A stretch of 64,000 nucleotides of DNA from Clostridium thermobutyricum DSM 4928 (GTDB lineage: Bacteria > Bacillota > Clostridia > Clostridiales > Clostridiaceae). The stretch lies in NCBI RefSeq assembly GCF_002050515.1, contig NZ_LTAY01000111.1:53922-117921 (forward strand). The letters are read 5' to 3'. Position numbers and translations under genes: made by a program. Under the pieces are notes generated by a model. It had not been told where the DNA came from. It was given only the letters and a program-made list of their open reading frames with translations, and made no database searches. This document shows positions 34,183 through 43,453 of the stretch, piece by piece (the first letter of the stretch is position 1; every line of letters begins with the position of its first letter).

Positions 34183-36120
34183 TTATTCACCCACCTTTAA
34201 ATATTTTTCTATTGCGTCCTTTAACATTACTAAAACTTCATCCACGCTCTTATCTGATATTTTAACACCTGCAATATTCAAATGTCCACCTCCACCAAGG
34301 CTTTCTAAAACTATTTGAACATTAATATCACCAACAGATCTTGCGCTAATATAAATATCTCCATTTATATCACAAACTACGAATGCAGCTAATATTCCTG
34401 TTATATTTAATAATTCATCAGCTGATTTTGCTACTATAACTGTATTACTATTATTAGGTGCTACAGCAATTGCAGTGCTATTTTTTATTTTTGCTGATTT
34501 AATAGTTTCTGCTATTTGTATAAATTCATCTAAATTATCTGTAAATAGCTTTTTAACTTCTGTTGTTTCTGCTCCCATTCTTCTTAAAAAAGAAGCAGCA
34601 TCAAAAGTTCTGACTCCAGTCTTAAATGAGAATCCTTTAGTATCCATATATATACCAGCTAGAAGCCCCTCTGCTTCTATAACAGATACACTTGGCTTAT
34701 CCAAAATATATTGAATTATTTCTGTTATCATTTCAGATGTAGATGATGCATAAACTTCTATATAGTTTAAAAGTGCATCTCCTACTATATCTGTACTTCT
34801 TCTATGATGATCTATTATAACTTTTCTTTTTGCATTTTCTACAAAATCTAAATTACCAACGTAATTTCTATTATGCACATCAACTATAATTACCAACGAA
34901 TTATCTGTTATCTCTTTATATGCTTTCTCATAAGTAGTAAAAAGGTCATTATATTCCTCTAACTCTTTAATTTTTGAAAAAAATGGCTGTATAGCAAAAG
35001 TATCATTTCCCAATACTATTGAACGTTTTTTACCTAATTTTTTTACTATTGTTGATAGTGCCAGTGCTGACCCAAAACAATCCATATCTAAGTTTTTATG
35101 CCCTACAATAAATACATTATCACTTTCATATATAAGCTCTTTTAAGGCATGAGAAACAACTCTTGCTCTAACTCTAGTTCTCTTTTCTATCTCTTTACTA
35201 TTTCCACCAAATATTTTTATATCATCATTATTTTTTACAACTACTTGATCGCCACCTCTTCCTAGGGCTAACTCTTTAGCTATAACTGCAAATTTATAAT
35301 TTTCATTTGGTGTTAATGCACCTCTTCCAACCCCTATACTCAGAGTTATTTCTAATTTATTTCCTTTGCATATCTTTGATATTTCTTCTAATATAGTAAA
35401 TTTAGATTCAATTTCTTGATCTATATATTTATCTAAAACTGATAATATATACTTATTTTTATCATATTTCTTTATCATTGCTTCAATTCTATTTCCATAA
35501 GAATTTAACTTTTGTTCTATTTCAGCAACTATTAAAGGTCTTAAATTTTCCTCAACTGTGTCTAATGCTTCGCTTATGTTATCTATCTCTATTAGCATAA
35601 CACTTTCATTTGTTTTCTTTTTATCTTTCGACTCATCAACACTATTAAAATATATTAGAAATAAATCCTTTTTGTAATCTACTTTGTTAGAATATACATC
35701 ATATACTTTATTATTTAATATAAGCCTTTGATGTGTTTCATTTGTTGATTCTCGTATTTTTTCTATATCTATTCCTCTAGCTATACTCAAAATATTACTA
35801 TCAACTAAATTATCTCCTGATTTTATCTCATTCATCATACTATTATTCCACTTAATATTTCCTTGCTGGTCCATTAAAGCAATAGGAATTATTAAATTTG
35901 CTTCTAAATTATCAGTTATAGCATTATCTATTTCTTTAATGAGATTTTTTTCATCCATATCTTTTTTCCAAAAAATACTCAATTGATAAAAATTATCTAT
36001 TAAAAATATTAATATAATTAATAATCCTATCTGATAGTAATTTAAAATAAAGGAAATTATAGCACCTAAAATTAATATAACAGGTTTTATCATTCTTTTA
36101 ATAGGTGTATCTAATTTCAT
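34183..36120 (-). CDS. gdpP: Cyclic-di-AMP phosphodiesterase
   Basis: 645 residues. GdpP hydrolyses c-di-AMP and so controls potassium, cell wall and beta-lactam tolerance. Two N-terminal transmembrane helices (residues 11-48), a PAS-like domain, a degenerate GGDEF domain (about 170-300) and a DHH/DHHA1 domain are visible. The metal motifs are [15 protein letters not shown] (about 340), [18 protein letters not shown] (DHH, about 440) and the C-terminal [10 protein letters not shown]. All DHH residues are intact. GGAGGAGATTA precedes the start. Confidence 0.96.
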   Translation of the reverse strand: MKLDTPIKRMIKPVILILGAIISFILNYYQIGLLIILIFLIDNFYQLSIFWKKDMDEKNLIKEIDNAITDNLEANLIIPIALMDQQGNIKWNNSMMNEIKSGDNLVDSNILSIARGIDIEKIRESTNETHQRLILNNKVYDVYSNKVDYKKDLFLIYFNSVDESKDKKKTNESVMLIEIDNISEALDTVEENLRPLIVAEIEQKLNSYGNRIEAMIKKYDKNKYILSVLDKYIDQEIESKFTILEEISKICKGNKLEITLSIGVGRGALTPNENYKFAVIAKELALGRGGDQVVVKNNDDIKIFGGNSKEIEKRTRVRARVVSHALKELIYESDNVFIVGHKNLDMDCFGSALALSTIVKKLGKKRSIVLGNDTFAIQPFFSKIKELEEYNDLFTTYEKAYKEITDNSLVIIVDVHNRNYVGNLDFVENAKRKVIIDHHRRSTDIVGDALLNYIEVYASSTSEMITEIIQYILDKPSVSVIEAEGLLAGIYMDTKGFSFKTGVRTFDAASFLRRMGAETTEVKKLFTDNLDEFIQIAETIKSAKIKNSTAIAVAPNNSNTVIVAKSADELLNITGILAAFVVCDINGDIYISARSVGDINVQIVLESLGGGGHLNIAGVKISDKSVDEVLVMLKDAIEKYLKVGE

Positions 36121-36138
36121 TAATCTCCTCCTATTTAA

Positions 36139-36462
36139 TTATTGATCCATTCGGTTCGAAATATACTTCTTAAGTTTACTTAAGCTTCTTCCTTCTTTTT
36201 CAATTTCATCTTCCGCTCTTATACCTATTTCTAATTTTTCTTTTATCTTATCATCAATTTTAGATAAGGAATATCCTAATTTATCAGCTAATACATATAG
36301 TGTTATTATTGCCCCTGATAGACAATCTATTATAGATTCTTCAGCAACGTTACTTCCTCTTGTAAGTAATACATAAAAATCCCCTATAATTTTTATAAGT
36401 TGTGCTTTTAATCCTTCTATAATTTTTATATTTGCCATAATATTCAAATCTCTTCTCTTCAT
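36139..36462 (-). CDS. MazG-like helical protein
   Basis: 107 residues, all-alpha. NIKIIEGLKAQLIKIIGDFY, VAEESIIDCLSGAIITLYVLADKLG and IDDKIKEKLEIGI follow the MazG-like NTP-pyrophosphatase fold seen in a small clostridial family; the Glu-Glu (VAEES) and following Asp are compatible with metal binding. Activity is uncertain. ATG 36462 follows GGGGTGAGAG. It lies directly upstream of gdpP by 18 bases and is probably co-transcribed. Confidence 0.7.
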   Translation of the reverse strand: MKRRDLNIMANIKIIEGLKAQLIKIIGDFYVLLTRGSNVAEESIIDCLSGAIITLYVLADKLGYSLSKIDDKIKEKLEIGIRAEDEIEKEGRSLSKLKKYISNRMDQ

Positions 36463-36574
36463 AATTTCTCTCACCCCATTAAATCCTGTATGTATATTTT
36501 AATTTTTTTCCTTTATTATTGCAAGAACTTACTGATTTTTATGGAAATTATGTTATTTTATTACAAAAATATAT

Positions 36575-36608
36575 AAAAAAAAAGCACGACAATTTAATTG
36601 CCATGCTT
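36575..36608 (-). terminator. Terminator of the rpsF-ssb-rpsR operon
   Basis: AAGCA-T-GGCAATT pairs with AATTGTC-G-TGCTT with small mismatches, followed by nine T on the minus strand. Confidence 0.8.
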
Positions 36609-36618
36609 ATTTATATTA

Positions 36619-36864
36619 CTACTCAGTTGTGAATGGTAATAAAGCTATGTTTCTAGCTCTCTTAACTGCTTCAGTTAATTGTCTTTGATGTTTTGCGCAA
36701 GTTCCAGAAATTCTTCTTGGAAGTATTTTCCCTCTTTCTGTAACGAACTTTCTTAACTTAGCGATATCTTTGTAATCTATTGAATCAGCTTTGTCAACAC
36801 AGAAAGCGCAAACTTTTCTCTTAGATCTTCTCATTCTTCCTGATCTTCTATTATCTTTGCTCAT
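36619..36864 (-). CDS. rpsR: 30S ribosomal protein S18
   Basis: 81 residues, with the typical [39 protein letters not shown] and [16 protein letters not shown] blocks. The Cys residues (CAFC and GTC) could bind zinc, as in some Firmicute S18. GGAGG precedes the start. Last gene of the rpsF-ssb-rpsR operon; S18 binds 16S rRNA together with S6. Confidence 0.97.
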   Translation of the reverse strand: MSKDNRRSGRMRRSKRKVCAFCVDKADSIDYKDIAKLRKFVTERGKILPRRISGTCAKHQRQLTEAVKRARNIALLPFTTE

Positions 36865-36891
36865 TGTCTTACCTCCTTACCTAGAAAAATA

Positions 36892-37335
36892 TTAAAATGG
36901 CATATCTCCGTCATCAACAGGAGTCATGTCATCATCGAATCCAGAACCAAATGAATCATTTGATTGCTGTGAATTATCAGAATTATTTCCACCAAAACCA
37001 TTGTTATATGATTCAGTGTTATTTCCACCTTTGCTTCCAACGAATTCAAATGTTTCAACAGCTACATCAGTAGTGTATCTTTTTGAACCATCTTGAGCAT
37101 CATAGCTACCAGTTCTAATGTTACCAGTAACTGCTATTTGGCTTCCTTTTGTAAGATATTGTGCTATTGTTTCCGCTTGCTTACCAAATGCTACACAATT
37201 GATAAAATCAGCTTCATCTCTCTTGAATTGTCTTGTAACTGCTAATGAAAATCTAGCAACAGCGTTACCAGTTCCAGCAGCAAATCTTAATTCAGGATCT
37301 CTTGTAAGTCTACCTATAAGTATAACTTTGTTCAT
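36892..37335 (-). CDS. ssb: Single-stranded DNA-binding protein
   Basis: 147 residues. An N-terminal OB-fold (MNKVILIGRLTRDPELRFAA, then FINCVAFGKQAETIAQYL and GSQIAVTGNIRTGSYDAQDG), a Gly/Asn/Ser-rich linker (about 110-135) and the acidic tail DDGDMPF that recruits replication and repair proteins. Complete and of normal length. It lies between rpsF and rpsR, the standard Firmicute order, and would be co-regulated by the S6:S18 leader. Confidence 0.97.
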   Translation of the reverse strand: MNKVILIGRLTRDPELRFAAGTGNAVARFSLAVTRQFKRDEADFINCVAFGKQAETIAQYLTKGSQIAVTGNIRTGSYDAQDGSKRYTTDVAVETFEFVGSKGGNNTESYNNGFGGNNSDNSQQSNDSFGSGFDDDMTPVDDGDMPF

Positions 37336-37348
37336 ACAATATCACCTC

Positions 37349-37639
37349 TTACGCTTCTTTTTTAATTATGATGTGTCTCATAACACCATCAGTAATTCTG
37401 AATATTCTGTCTAATTCTCTTGGTAATTCAGTGTTAGCTGTGAAGTCAACTAAAGTATAGTGACCATCGTTAACTTTGTCTATAGTGTAAGCTAATTTTC
37501 TTTTACCCCACTCATCAACATTGTCAACAGTTCCTCCACCATTTTCGATTACACCTTTGAACTTTTCGATGTTAGCTTTAACAGCCTCCTCGTCTAGTGA
37601 TGGGTGTAGTATAAATATAGTTTCGTACTTTCTCATCAT
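37349..37639 (-). CDS. rpsF: 30S ribosomal protein S6
   Basis: 96 residues: RKYETIFILHPSLDEEAVKA, VDEWGKRKLAYTIDKVNDGH and RIFRITDGVMRHIIIK are the S6 fold blocks. AGGAGGTGAAA precedes tandem ATG codons at 37639 and 37636; the first has five bases spacing and either may be used. First gene of the operon, behind a leader hairpin. Confidence 0.96.
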   Translation of the reverse strand: MMRKYETIFILHPSLDEEAVKANIEKFKGVIENGGGTVDNVDEWGKRKLAYTIDKVNDGHYTLVDFTANTELPRELDRIFRITDGVMRHIIIKKEA

Positions 37640-37650
37640 TTTCACCTCCT

Positions 37651-37686
37651 CCCCTCGGACTAACGGCTGTGCTTTGCACAGCAGGG
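37651..37686 (-). promoter_or_regulatory. S6:S18-binding ribosomal-protein leader
   Basis: On the minus strand CCC-TGCTGTGC-AAA-GCACAG-CCGTTAGTCCGA-GGGG forms an outer CCC/GGG stem, an inner TGTGC/GCACA hairpin and a CCG-containing bulge. This is the shape of the rpsF leader bound by the S6:S18 complex for feedback control in many bacteria. It lies 12 bases before the rpsF start. Confidence 0.7.
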
Positions 37687-37736
37687 ATTACAATTATTTA
37701 TTTTATCATTACATAATTGTTTTTTCAATAGTTTTA

Positions 37737-37931
37737 TTAATTTTCTTGTATTTGGATAATTTTTTTGGCACCTTTTACAAATTTGCTTCTTGGAAGCATA
37801 ACTATTCTTTCGCAACCTAAGCATTTTATTTTTACATCTGCTCCAGTTCTTATTATCTTAAATCTCTTTTCCCCACAAGGATGTTGTTTTTTCATTTCTA
37901 CTATATCACCAAGTTCAAACTTTTCTACCAT
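37737..37931 (-). CDS. DUF951 family protein
   Basis: 64 residues. The whole protein matches DUF951: FELGDIVEMKKQHPCGEKRF, then IIRTGADVKIKCLGCERIVM and LPRSKFVKGAKKI. It is a small SH3-like basic protein with conserved Cys residues (HPCG, CLGC). Its function is unknown; it is commonly adjacent to mscS and rpsF in clostridia. The mscS stop abuts its start. Confidence 0.88.
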   Translation of the reverse strand: MVEKFELGDIVEMKKQHPCGEKRFKIIRTGADVKIKCLGCERIVMLPRSKFVKGAKKIIQIQEN

Positions 37932-38822
37932 TTAAAAAACTTCCTCCATTTCTACTTTTTTATTTATAATAAATTCTGTTTTGTTATATGGAATTTCTAT
38001 ATTTTCTCTATCCATAGCTTCTTTTATTGCTTTTCTTAACTTTCTTTCCATAGACCATTGATGCATTGGTATACTAAATCCAACTACTCTAATAGTTACT
38101 CCAGAATTTCCAAGACTATTTACTCCCCATATATCTATTGGTTGAGGAACTTCTTCATACTTAGCTTCAAATTCTTTGCAAGTTTCAGAAATAACTTCTA
38201 TAGCATGATCTATATCTTCTTCATATGCTATTTCTACATCTACTATAAATCTTATATTATTTCTAGAATGATTAGTTACTTCTTTTATACTACCATTAGG
38301 TATTAAATGTAAGTCTCCAGTAAAGTCTTTTAATATAGTTGTTCTTATCCCAATAGTTTCTATTATTCCCTCAAACTTACCTATAGTAACATAATCTCCA
38401 ACTCCGTATTGATCTTCAAATAAAATAAAAAAACCATTTATCAAATCTTGTACTAAACTTTGAGCACCAAATCCTATTGCAAAACCTCCCATACTTGCAA
38501 ATGTAATAGAAATTCCACCAAATAATTCTTCAAGCAATATTGCAACTCCTATAAAATATACAGAATACTTCAAAACACTTTTAAGAACTTCACCTATAGT
38601 CTTTGCCTTTTGTGGGCTCATTGCAAATTTTAGTCCTTTGTCTTTAGTTTGATTTTCAACAAATTTTTTAATTATTATATTCCCTATCTTTATTGAAATA
38701 AACATTAGAAATAATACAAATATAAATTTAAATGATACTTGTAAAACTCTATCAACAAATTCAGGTTTTATTTGTATAGATCCTATTTTAAACCCTTCAT
38801 TTACTATAATTAAACTATTCAT
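37932..38822 (-). CDS. mscS: Small-conductance mechanosensitive channel
   Basis: 296 residues. Three transmembrane helices (about 25-47, 75-100, 105-130), the pore helix pattern FASMGGFAIGFGAQSLVQDLINGFFILFEDQ (about 106-136, spaced Gly/Ala), and the beta domain YGVGDYVTIGKFEGIIETIGIRTT. The C-terminal cytoplasmic domain is complete. It opens on hypo-osmotic shock in the inner membrane. A GGGGGAAAA site precedes the start. It is followed with no gap by DUF951. Confidence 0.92.
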   Translation of the reverse strand: MNSLIIVNEGFKIGSIQIKPEFVDRVLQVSFKFIFVLFLMFISIKIGNIIIKKFVENQTKDKGLKFAMSPQKAKTIGEVLKSVLKYSVYFIGVAILLEELFGGISITFASMGGFAIGFGAQSLVQDLINGFFILFEDQYGVGDYVTIGKFEGIIETIGIRTTILKDFTGDLHLIPNGSIKEVTNHSRNNIRFIVDVEIAYEEDIDHAIEVISETCKEFEAKYEEVPQPIDIWGVNSLGNSGVTIRVVGFSIPMHQWSMERKLRKAIKEAMDRENIEIPYNKTEFIINKKVEMEEVF

Positions 38823-38869
38823 TTTTCCCCCTCATTAAATTCTCATATAATATATTTTAATATAAACCT

Positions 38870-39541
38870 CTATATATTTATATTAAAATTTTCTTTTAAA
38901 AAAGCTTTTCCTGAATTTTTTAATTTTATTTTTCGTGAATCAGGATCCTTTTCTATTAAATCTAAATTTAATAAAGAAATATATAACATATTTCCTAGTT
39001 CTCCTGATACATGATTAGTTTTTTCACTCCAATCTCTACAAAGTTCTCCTATGTACTCTTTATTTTCTTCAATAATAAAGCCAATATTTTTTAAATTTAA
39101 AATGCCTTCTTCAGTTAAAAATACACTATTTCCAATTACTTTAGCATAATTTAATTCAATTAATTTATTAAATAAAATAACCCCTAATTTTCCTGCAATA
39201 TGGTCATAACATAATCTAGCAAATCTTATTTGTTCTGATTTTATACTTTCTTTTAAAGATGTAATTTTAGGATCTTTTGATAATTGAAGTAATGCTTCTA
39301 ATATTTTAGCTACATCTTCACTTGCTATTTTATAATATGAATTTCTGCCAAACCTATTTTTAATTATAAGTTTATTATCAGCCATTTTATTTAAATGATA
39401 TGTAGCAGTCTGTGGTTTAATATTTGCAATTTTAGCTAACTCCCCAGTCGTTCTTGCTCCCCCTAACAATTCTACAAGCATGATTGCTCTTGACTTATCT
39501 GAAAATATAGCTGCTACTTCACTAATATCTGGTGTAATCAA
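38870..39541 (-). CDS. ArsR/HTH-type transcriptional regulator
   Basis: 223 residues. The N-terminal winged helix-turn-helix (VELLGGARTTGELAKIANIK, then PQTATYHLNKMADNKLIIKN) is typical of ArsR-like repressors. The remaining 130 residues are helical and unusual for a simple ArsR protein, perhaps a ligand or dimer domain. AAAGGGGTG lies six bases before TTG 39541, which I prefer over ATG 39577, which lacks any ribosome site. It is divergent from the HAD hydrolase gene, which it might control. Confidence 0.78.
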   Translation of the reverse strand: MITPDISEVAAIFSDKSRAIMLVELLGGARTTGELAKIANIKPQTATYHLNKMADNKLIIKNRFGRNSYYKIASEDVAKILEALLQLSKDPKITSLKESIKSEQIRFARLCYDHIAGKLGVILFNKLIELNYAKVIGNSVFLTEEGILNLKNIGFIIEENKEYIGELCRDWSEKTNHVSGELGNMLYISLLNLDLIEKDPDSRKIKLKNSGKAFLKENFNINI

Positions 39542-39641
39542 ATTTTTCACCCCTTTTAAATATATTTCCATATCCATGGAATAATAATCTTATTATAATT
39601 ATTTTATACCAAGATTTAATCAATAGAAAGGAATGTGTATT

Positions 39642-40319
39642 ATGAAAAGCTTAAATAATATAAAAATTTGTGTATTTGATGCATATGGTACTTTATTTGA
39701 TGTTCACTCTGCTTCTGAAAAATATAAAGATGAAATTGGAGAACTATATAACGAATTTTCTATTTTATGGAGAGCTAAACAATTAGAATATAGTTTCCTT
39801 AGCGAAATAATGGATGATTACACAGATTTTATTGATATCACTGCTAACTCTTTAGATTATGCTTGTAATACATTTAAAATAACTAGTGATAAACTTAAAA
39901 TTAATTTAATGAGTTCTTATATGGAGTTATCTCCGTATTCAGAAGTAATTAAAACTCTTCTTAAATTTAAAGAGAAAGGATTAAAATTAGTAATCCTAAC
40001 AAATGGATCATATAAAATGATTAATAATGCTGTAGAGTCTTCTGGCTTAAAGAATATATTAGATTCTGTTATTTCAGTCGAAGAAGTAAAAAAATTTAAA
40101 CCTAACAAAGAAGTTTATAAAATAATAACTGATAAATTTAATGTAAATCTAAAAGAGGTTGTTTTCTTTTCATCAAATGGATGGGATATAATCGGAGCAT
40201 CTAAATTCGGATTTAATACTATTTGGATAAATAGATTCAATAAAGAAACTGAAATTTCTAAATATACTCCTGATTACATAGTATCTAACCTAAAAGAAGC
40301 CCTAAATCTTTTTGAATAA
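39642..40319 (+). CDS. HAD-superfamily hydrolase, type II haloacid dehalogenase-like
   Basis: 225 residues. Motif I KICVFDAYGTLFDVHSA with the nucleophile Asp, motif II LVILTNGS (about 110), Lys in VKKFKPNKEVYKII (about 149) and motif IV FFSSNGWDIIGASKFGF follow the (S)-2-haloacid dehalogenase type II pattern. The natural substrate is uncertain. ATG 39642 follows AAAGGA; an in-frame ATG three codons earlier touches that site. Monocistronic, divergent from the HTH regulator. Confidence 0.85.
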   Translation: MKSLNNIKICVFDAYGTLFDVHSASEKYKDEIGELYNEFSILWRAKQLEYSFLSEIMDDYTDFIDITANSLDYACNTFKITSDKLKINLMSSYMELSPYSEVIKTLLKFKEKGLKLVILTNGSYKMINNAVESSGLKNILDSVISVEEVKKFKPNKEVYKIITDKFNVNLKEVVFFSSNGWDIIGASKFGFNTIWINRFNKETEISKYTPDYIVSNLKEALNLFE

Positions 40320-40360
40320 AATTAACAAAACTTGTTTTATATTATTTTTAAAGAATTAAA

Positions 40361-40401
40361 TAAAAAAGAAATATAGGTGTTTTATGCACCTATATTTCTT
40401 T
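40361..40401. terminator. Bidirectional terminator
   Basis: AAAGAAATATAGGTG (40365-40379) and CACCTATATTTCTTT (40387-40401) form a 15-bp stem between convergent genes. The right arm contains the DUF3343 stop codon. Confidence 0.85.
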
Positions 40402-40623
40402 ATAAGAGTTTCCTTCTCTTAAATAAGTATTTTTGTATTCAAAGTCTTCTTTCTTTGCTTTTATTAATTCTTCTTCATTTTCAAATCTTACACATATGCC
40501 ACAACTTTGAGTTATGCTAGTTGGAGTTGGCATTATTCTAAATGAATATCCTTTTTCCTCTAAAGCTTTTTCAGCTGCCATTGCATCATGTGTATTTTTA
40601 AAAACCATAATATAATATTTCAT
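40390..40623 (-). CDS. DUF3343 protein, putative sulfur/selenium carrier
   Basis: 77 residues: KYYIMVFKNTHDAMAAEKAL, then RIMPTPTSITQSCGICVRFE with a CGIC pair (about residues 41-44). DUF3343 proteins occur near cysteine-desulfurase-like aminotransferases and selenium genes and are suspected to carry activated sulfur or selenium. Here the divergent neighbour is exactly such an aminotransferase (40773-41924). AAAGGAGATAT precedes the start. Confidence 0.82.
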   Translation of the reverse strand: MKYYIMVFKNTHDAMAAEKALEEKGYSFRIMPTPTSITQSCGICVRFENEEELIKAKKEDFEYKNTYLREGNSYKEI

Positions 40624-40772
40624 AATATCTCCTTTTTTATTTTCATTTAAAATATATTTATATTATATCTAAATTTATTATTTATATATAGTTTTTAACA
40701 AATTAGATGATTTGAAAATTCTTTTGATTTATAATTAAATAATAAAATAATGACTAGAAAGGTGTTTGTTTA

Positions 40773-41924
40773 ATGAAAGTTTATTTAGATAATGCAAGTA
40801 CAACTTTTCCTAAACCAAAAATAGTTACTGATAGTATATATGAATACTTAACAAATATCGGTGGAAATGCTAACCGCTCAACTAGCTCTAACAGTTTAGC
40901 TAGTAATAAAGAGGTTTTAATGGCTAGACAAAAAATAGCTGATTTTTTTAATTTTGATAAAATTGAAAATGTTATTTTTACTAATAATATAACAACATCT
41001 CTTAATATTTTAATTAAAGGTATTTTAAAAAAAGGTGATCATGTATTAACTTCTTCTATTGAACATAACTCTGTGATTAGACCTTTAATTTCATGTAAAG
41101 AATCAATTGGCATTGATTTAGAGTTTGTAAAAGCAAATAAAAACTCTTTTATTAATCCTTCTGATTTTGAAGCTAAAATTAAACCTAATACTAAATTAAT
41201 AGTTTTAACTCATGCCTCAAATGTTACTGGATGTATTCAACCAATAAAAAAGATAGGTGCTATATGTAAAAAACATAACATATTTTTTATTATTGACACT
41301 GCACAATCAGCAGGTTCAGTTAAAATAGATTTTAACGAAGTAAATGCAAGCGCTTTAGCTTTTACTGGACACAAAAGTCTATTAGGTCCTCAAGGAATTG
41401 GAGGGTTTATAATATCAGATGAGTTTAATGAAGCTTGTTCTCCATTCATAGAAGGTGGAACTGGAAGCTTATCTCACGATATTTATCAGCCAACTTTTTT
41501 ACCTGATAAATTTGAAAGTGGAACTTTAAATATTCCTGGAATTGTTGGCTTATCAAGAGGAATAGATTTTATAAACGAAATTGGATTAGAAAATATAAAA
41601 TCTCATAATACTAATTTATATAAAAAGCTTGTATCAGGGCTTTTAGAATTAGGTTATACAGTTTACGGAGATTTATCTTGTAATAATTCTACTACATCAA
41701 TTTCATTTAATTTAGAAAATGTAGACCCATCAGAATTATCTTTCTATTTAGATTCAAATGGTATAAGTAATCGTTCAGGCTTACATTGTGCTCCTAAAAC
41801 TCATGAAACTATTGGAACATTTCCTTTAGGTTCAGTAAGACTTAGCATATCTTATTTTAATACTAATGAAGAAATAGAATATGTTTTAAAAATTTTAAGT
41901 GATGCAAAAAAATATTTTTATTAA
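40773..41924 (+). CDS. Class V aminotransferase, cysteine desulfurase-like
   Basis: 383 residues, PLP-dependent. VYLDNASTTFPKPKIVTDSI at the start, the aldimine Lys in AFTGHKSLLGPQGIGGF (about 201), and the C-terminal Cys in GISNRSGLHCAPKTHETIGT (about 340-347) are visible. The HCAP Cys is that of CsdB/SufS-type desulfurases, which take sulfur from cysteine or selenium from selenocysteine. GAAAGGTG precedes the ATG. It sits opposite DUF3343, a likely acceptor. Downstream yyaC follows after about 60 bases. Confidence 0.88.
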   Translation: MKVYLDNASTTFPKPKIVTDSIYEYLTNIGGNANRSTSSNSLASNKEVLMARQKIADFFNFDKIENVIFTNNITTSLNILIKGILKKGDHVLTSSIEHNSVIRPLISCKESIGIDLEFVKANKNSFINPSDFEAKIKPNTKLIVLTHASNVTGCIQPIKKIGAICKKHNIFFIIDTAQSAGSVKIDFNEVNASALAFTGHKSLLGPQGIGGFIISDEFNEACSPFIEGGTGSLSHDIYQPTFLPDKFESGTLNIPGIVGLSRGIDFINEIGLENIKSHNTNLYKKLVSGLLELGYTVYGDLSCNNSTTSISFNLENVDPSELSFYLDSNGISNRSGLHCAPKTHETIGTFPLGSVRLSISYFNTNEEIEYVLKILSDAKKYFY

Positions 41925-41942
41925 TATTTATGATATGATTAA

Positions 41943-41986
41943 ACCGCCTCTATTTTGGAAATAATTTCAAAAGGAGGTGTTGTTTT
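41943..41986 (+). promoter_or_regulatory. Hairpin occluding the yyaC ribosome site
   Basis: CCTC-T-A-TTTTG-G-AAAT can pair with ATTT-C-AAAA-GGAGG around a short loop with two bulges. The right arm is the AAAGGAGG of yyaC, so translation could be blocked until the structure opens. Confidence 0.45.
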
Positions 41987-42583
41987 TTGGAAAACTTATT
42001 AGTTATAGATGGTACAAATGAAAACTCTTATATTGAACTAGGAGAAGAAATTTTTCACTATATAAAAACTCCTTATGAGAAAAATAAACAATTGATTATT
42101 CTTTGTATTGGTACAGATAGATGTACTGGTGATTCTTTAGGCCCTATATCTGGAGATAAATTAAAAAAATATAATCTAAATAATTTTTTTGTTTATGGAA
42201 CTTTAGAAAATCCAATACACGCAAAAAATCTTTCTGACTATATAATTAAAATAAATTCAACATTTAAAGATCCTTTTATAATAGCGGTAGATGCCTCTTT
42301 AGGAAAAATATCTAATATAGGTAATATAAATTTAAAAAATACTCCGTTATCTCCAGGATTAGCATTAAATAAAGATTTACCTAAAGTTGGTGACTTAAGT
42401 TTAACTGGAATAGTTAATATTTCTGGAAACTTTGAATTTCTAGTATTACAAAATACTAGATTATATACAGTTATGTTATTATCAAATACTATTTTTAAAA
42501 GCTTTGTATATGCAGATAAATTATTAAGTAAAACTTTAAAAAAAATAATAAAGATCTATCCTCAAGAAACTAAAAGAAGCTAA
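41987..42583 (+). CDS. yyaC: Spore protease-related protein YyaC
   Basis: 198 residues. The block LIILCIGTDRCTGDSLGPIS (about 38-57) and AVDASLGKISNIGNI (about 101) with PLSPGLALNKDLPKVGDLSL match YyaC, a homologue of the GPR germination protease usually expressed in sporulation. The start is TTG at 41987, after an ideal AAAGGAGGTG; no ATG fits. A strong terminator overlaps its stop codon. It marks the organism as spore-forming in all likelihood. Confidence 0.88.
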   Translation: MENLLVIDGTNENSYIELGEEIFHYIKTPYEKNKQLIILCIGTDRCTGDSLGPISGDKLKKYNLNNFFVYGTLENPIHAKNLSDYIIKINSTFKDPFIIAVDASLGKISNIGNINLKNTPLSPGLALNKDLPKVGDLSLTGIVNISGNFEFLVLQNTRLYTVMLLSNTIFKSFVYADKLLSKTLKKIIKIYPQETKRS

Positions 42584-42608
42584 ATTTATATTTAGCTTCT
42601 TTTAGTTT
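42570..42608 (+). terminator. Terminator of yyaC
   Basis: CTAAAAGAAGCTAAAT (42570-42585) and ATTTAGCTTCTTTTAG (42590-42605) form a 16-bp stem that includes the stop codon and is followed by TTT. Confidence 0.75.
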
Positions 42609-42623
42609 ATAATTTAATTGAAA

Positions 42624-42639
42624 TGTTTCTCGTGAAACA
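42624..42639. promoter_or_regulatory. parS-like site 1
   Basis: TGTTTCTCGTGAAACA, one base from the parS consensus TGTTTCACGTGAAACA. It is the exact inverse complement of the other two sites near parB. Confidence 0.8.
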
Positions 42640-42774
42640 TTTTAAAACTAGATTTAAAATTTAATCAATAAATTTTTATTTTAATAGTAAGTATAATTTA
42701 TAATTTTTATAAATATTTTTATTCAATTACGTTTATAAATATATTTAGATAATATTTTAATACTAAAAAATAAA

Positions 42775-42790
42775 TGTTTCACGAGAAACA
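42775..42790. promoter_or_regulatory. parS-like site 2
   Basis: TGTTTCACGAGAAACA, 18 bases before the glycosylase start; inverted relative to site 1. Confidence 0.8.
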
Positions 42791-42808
42791 TTTTAGAAAG
42801 GATATTTT

Positions 42809-43420
42809 ATGAGATTAAAAAAAGATTTTTATGCAAGAGATGCTAGAATAGTAGCTAAAGAACTTCTAGGTAAAATATTAGTTAGAAATATAAATGGAAA
42901 AACTCTTAGATGTATGATAACAGAAACTGAAGCATATATAGGTAAAATAGATAAAGCTTGTCATGCTTATGGTAAAAAAAGAACATCTAAAATTGAACCT
43001 CTATATGGCCCCCCTGGTATAACTTATGTTTATTTTATTTATGGTCTTTATTATTGCTTTAACATAATAACTAAAGAAATGGATATTCCCGAAGGTGTCT
43101 TAATTCGTTCTGTAGAACCGTTAAATGAATTTGATTATATTAGTAATATTAGGTTTAAAAAGAATTTTTCAGAGTTATCTAAATCTCAAATTAAAGCATT
43201 AACTAATGGACCTGCTAAATTTACTATGGCATATCAAATTAATAAATTTGATAATTTTATAGATATGTTATCTAGTAATGAAATATATATAGAAGATTCT
43301 AAATATAATAATTTTAAAATAATAGAAACTACTAGAATAGGAATAGATTATGCTGAAGAAGCTAAAGACTTTCCTTGGAGATATTATATAAAAGATAATC
43401 AATTTATATCAAAAAAATAA
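42809..43420 (+). CDS. mpg: Methylpurine/alkyladenine DNA glycosylase
   Basis: 203 residues. The AAG family blocks are [41 protein letters not shown] (catalytic Glu region, about 38-58), [20 protein letters not shown] (about 68-87) and VLIRSVEPL, then [13 protein letters not shown]. It removes alkylated purines from DNA in base-excision repair. Length is normal. AGAAAGGATATTTT precedes the ATG. Its upstream region carries two parS-like sites. Confidence 0.93.
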   Translation: MRLKKDFYARDARIVAKELLGKILVRNINGKTLRCMITETEAYIGKIDKACHAYGKKRTSKIEPLYGPPGITYVYFIYGLYYCFNIITKEMDIPEGVLIRSVEPLNEFDYISNIRFKKNFSELSKSQIKALTNGPAKFTMAYQINKFDNFIDMLSSNEIYIEDSKYNNFKIIETTRIGIDYAEEAKDFPWRYYIKDNQFISKK

Positions 43421-43453
43421 AAACATCTCAATTTTATATTGAGATGTTTTTTA
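43418..43453. terminator. Bidirectional terminator
   Basis: AAACATCTCAAT (43421-43432) and ATTGAGATGTTT (43438-43449) form a 12-bp stem with T-runs on both strands, between convergent mpg and DUF4446 genes. Confidence 0.85.
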
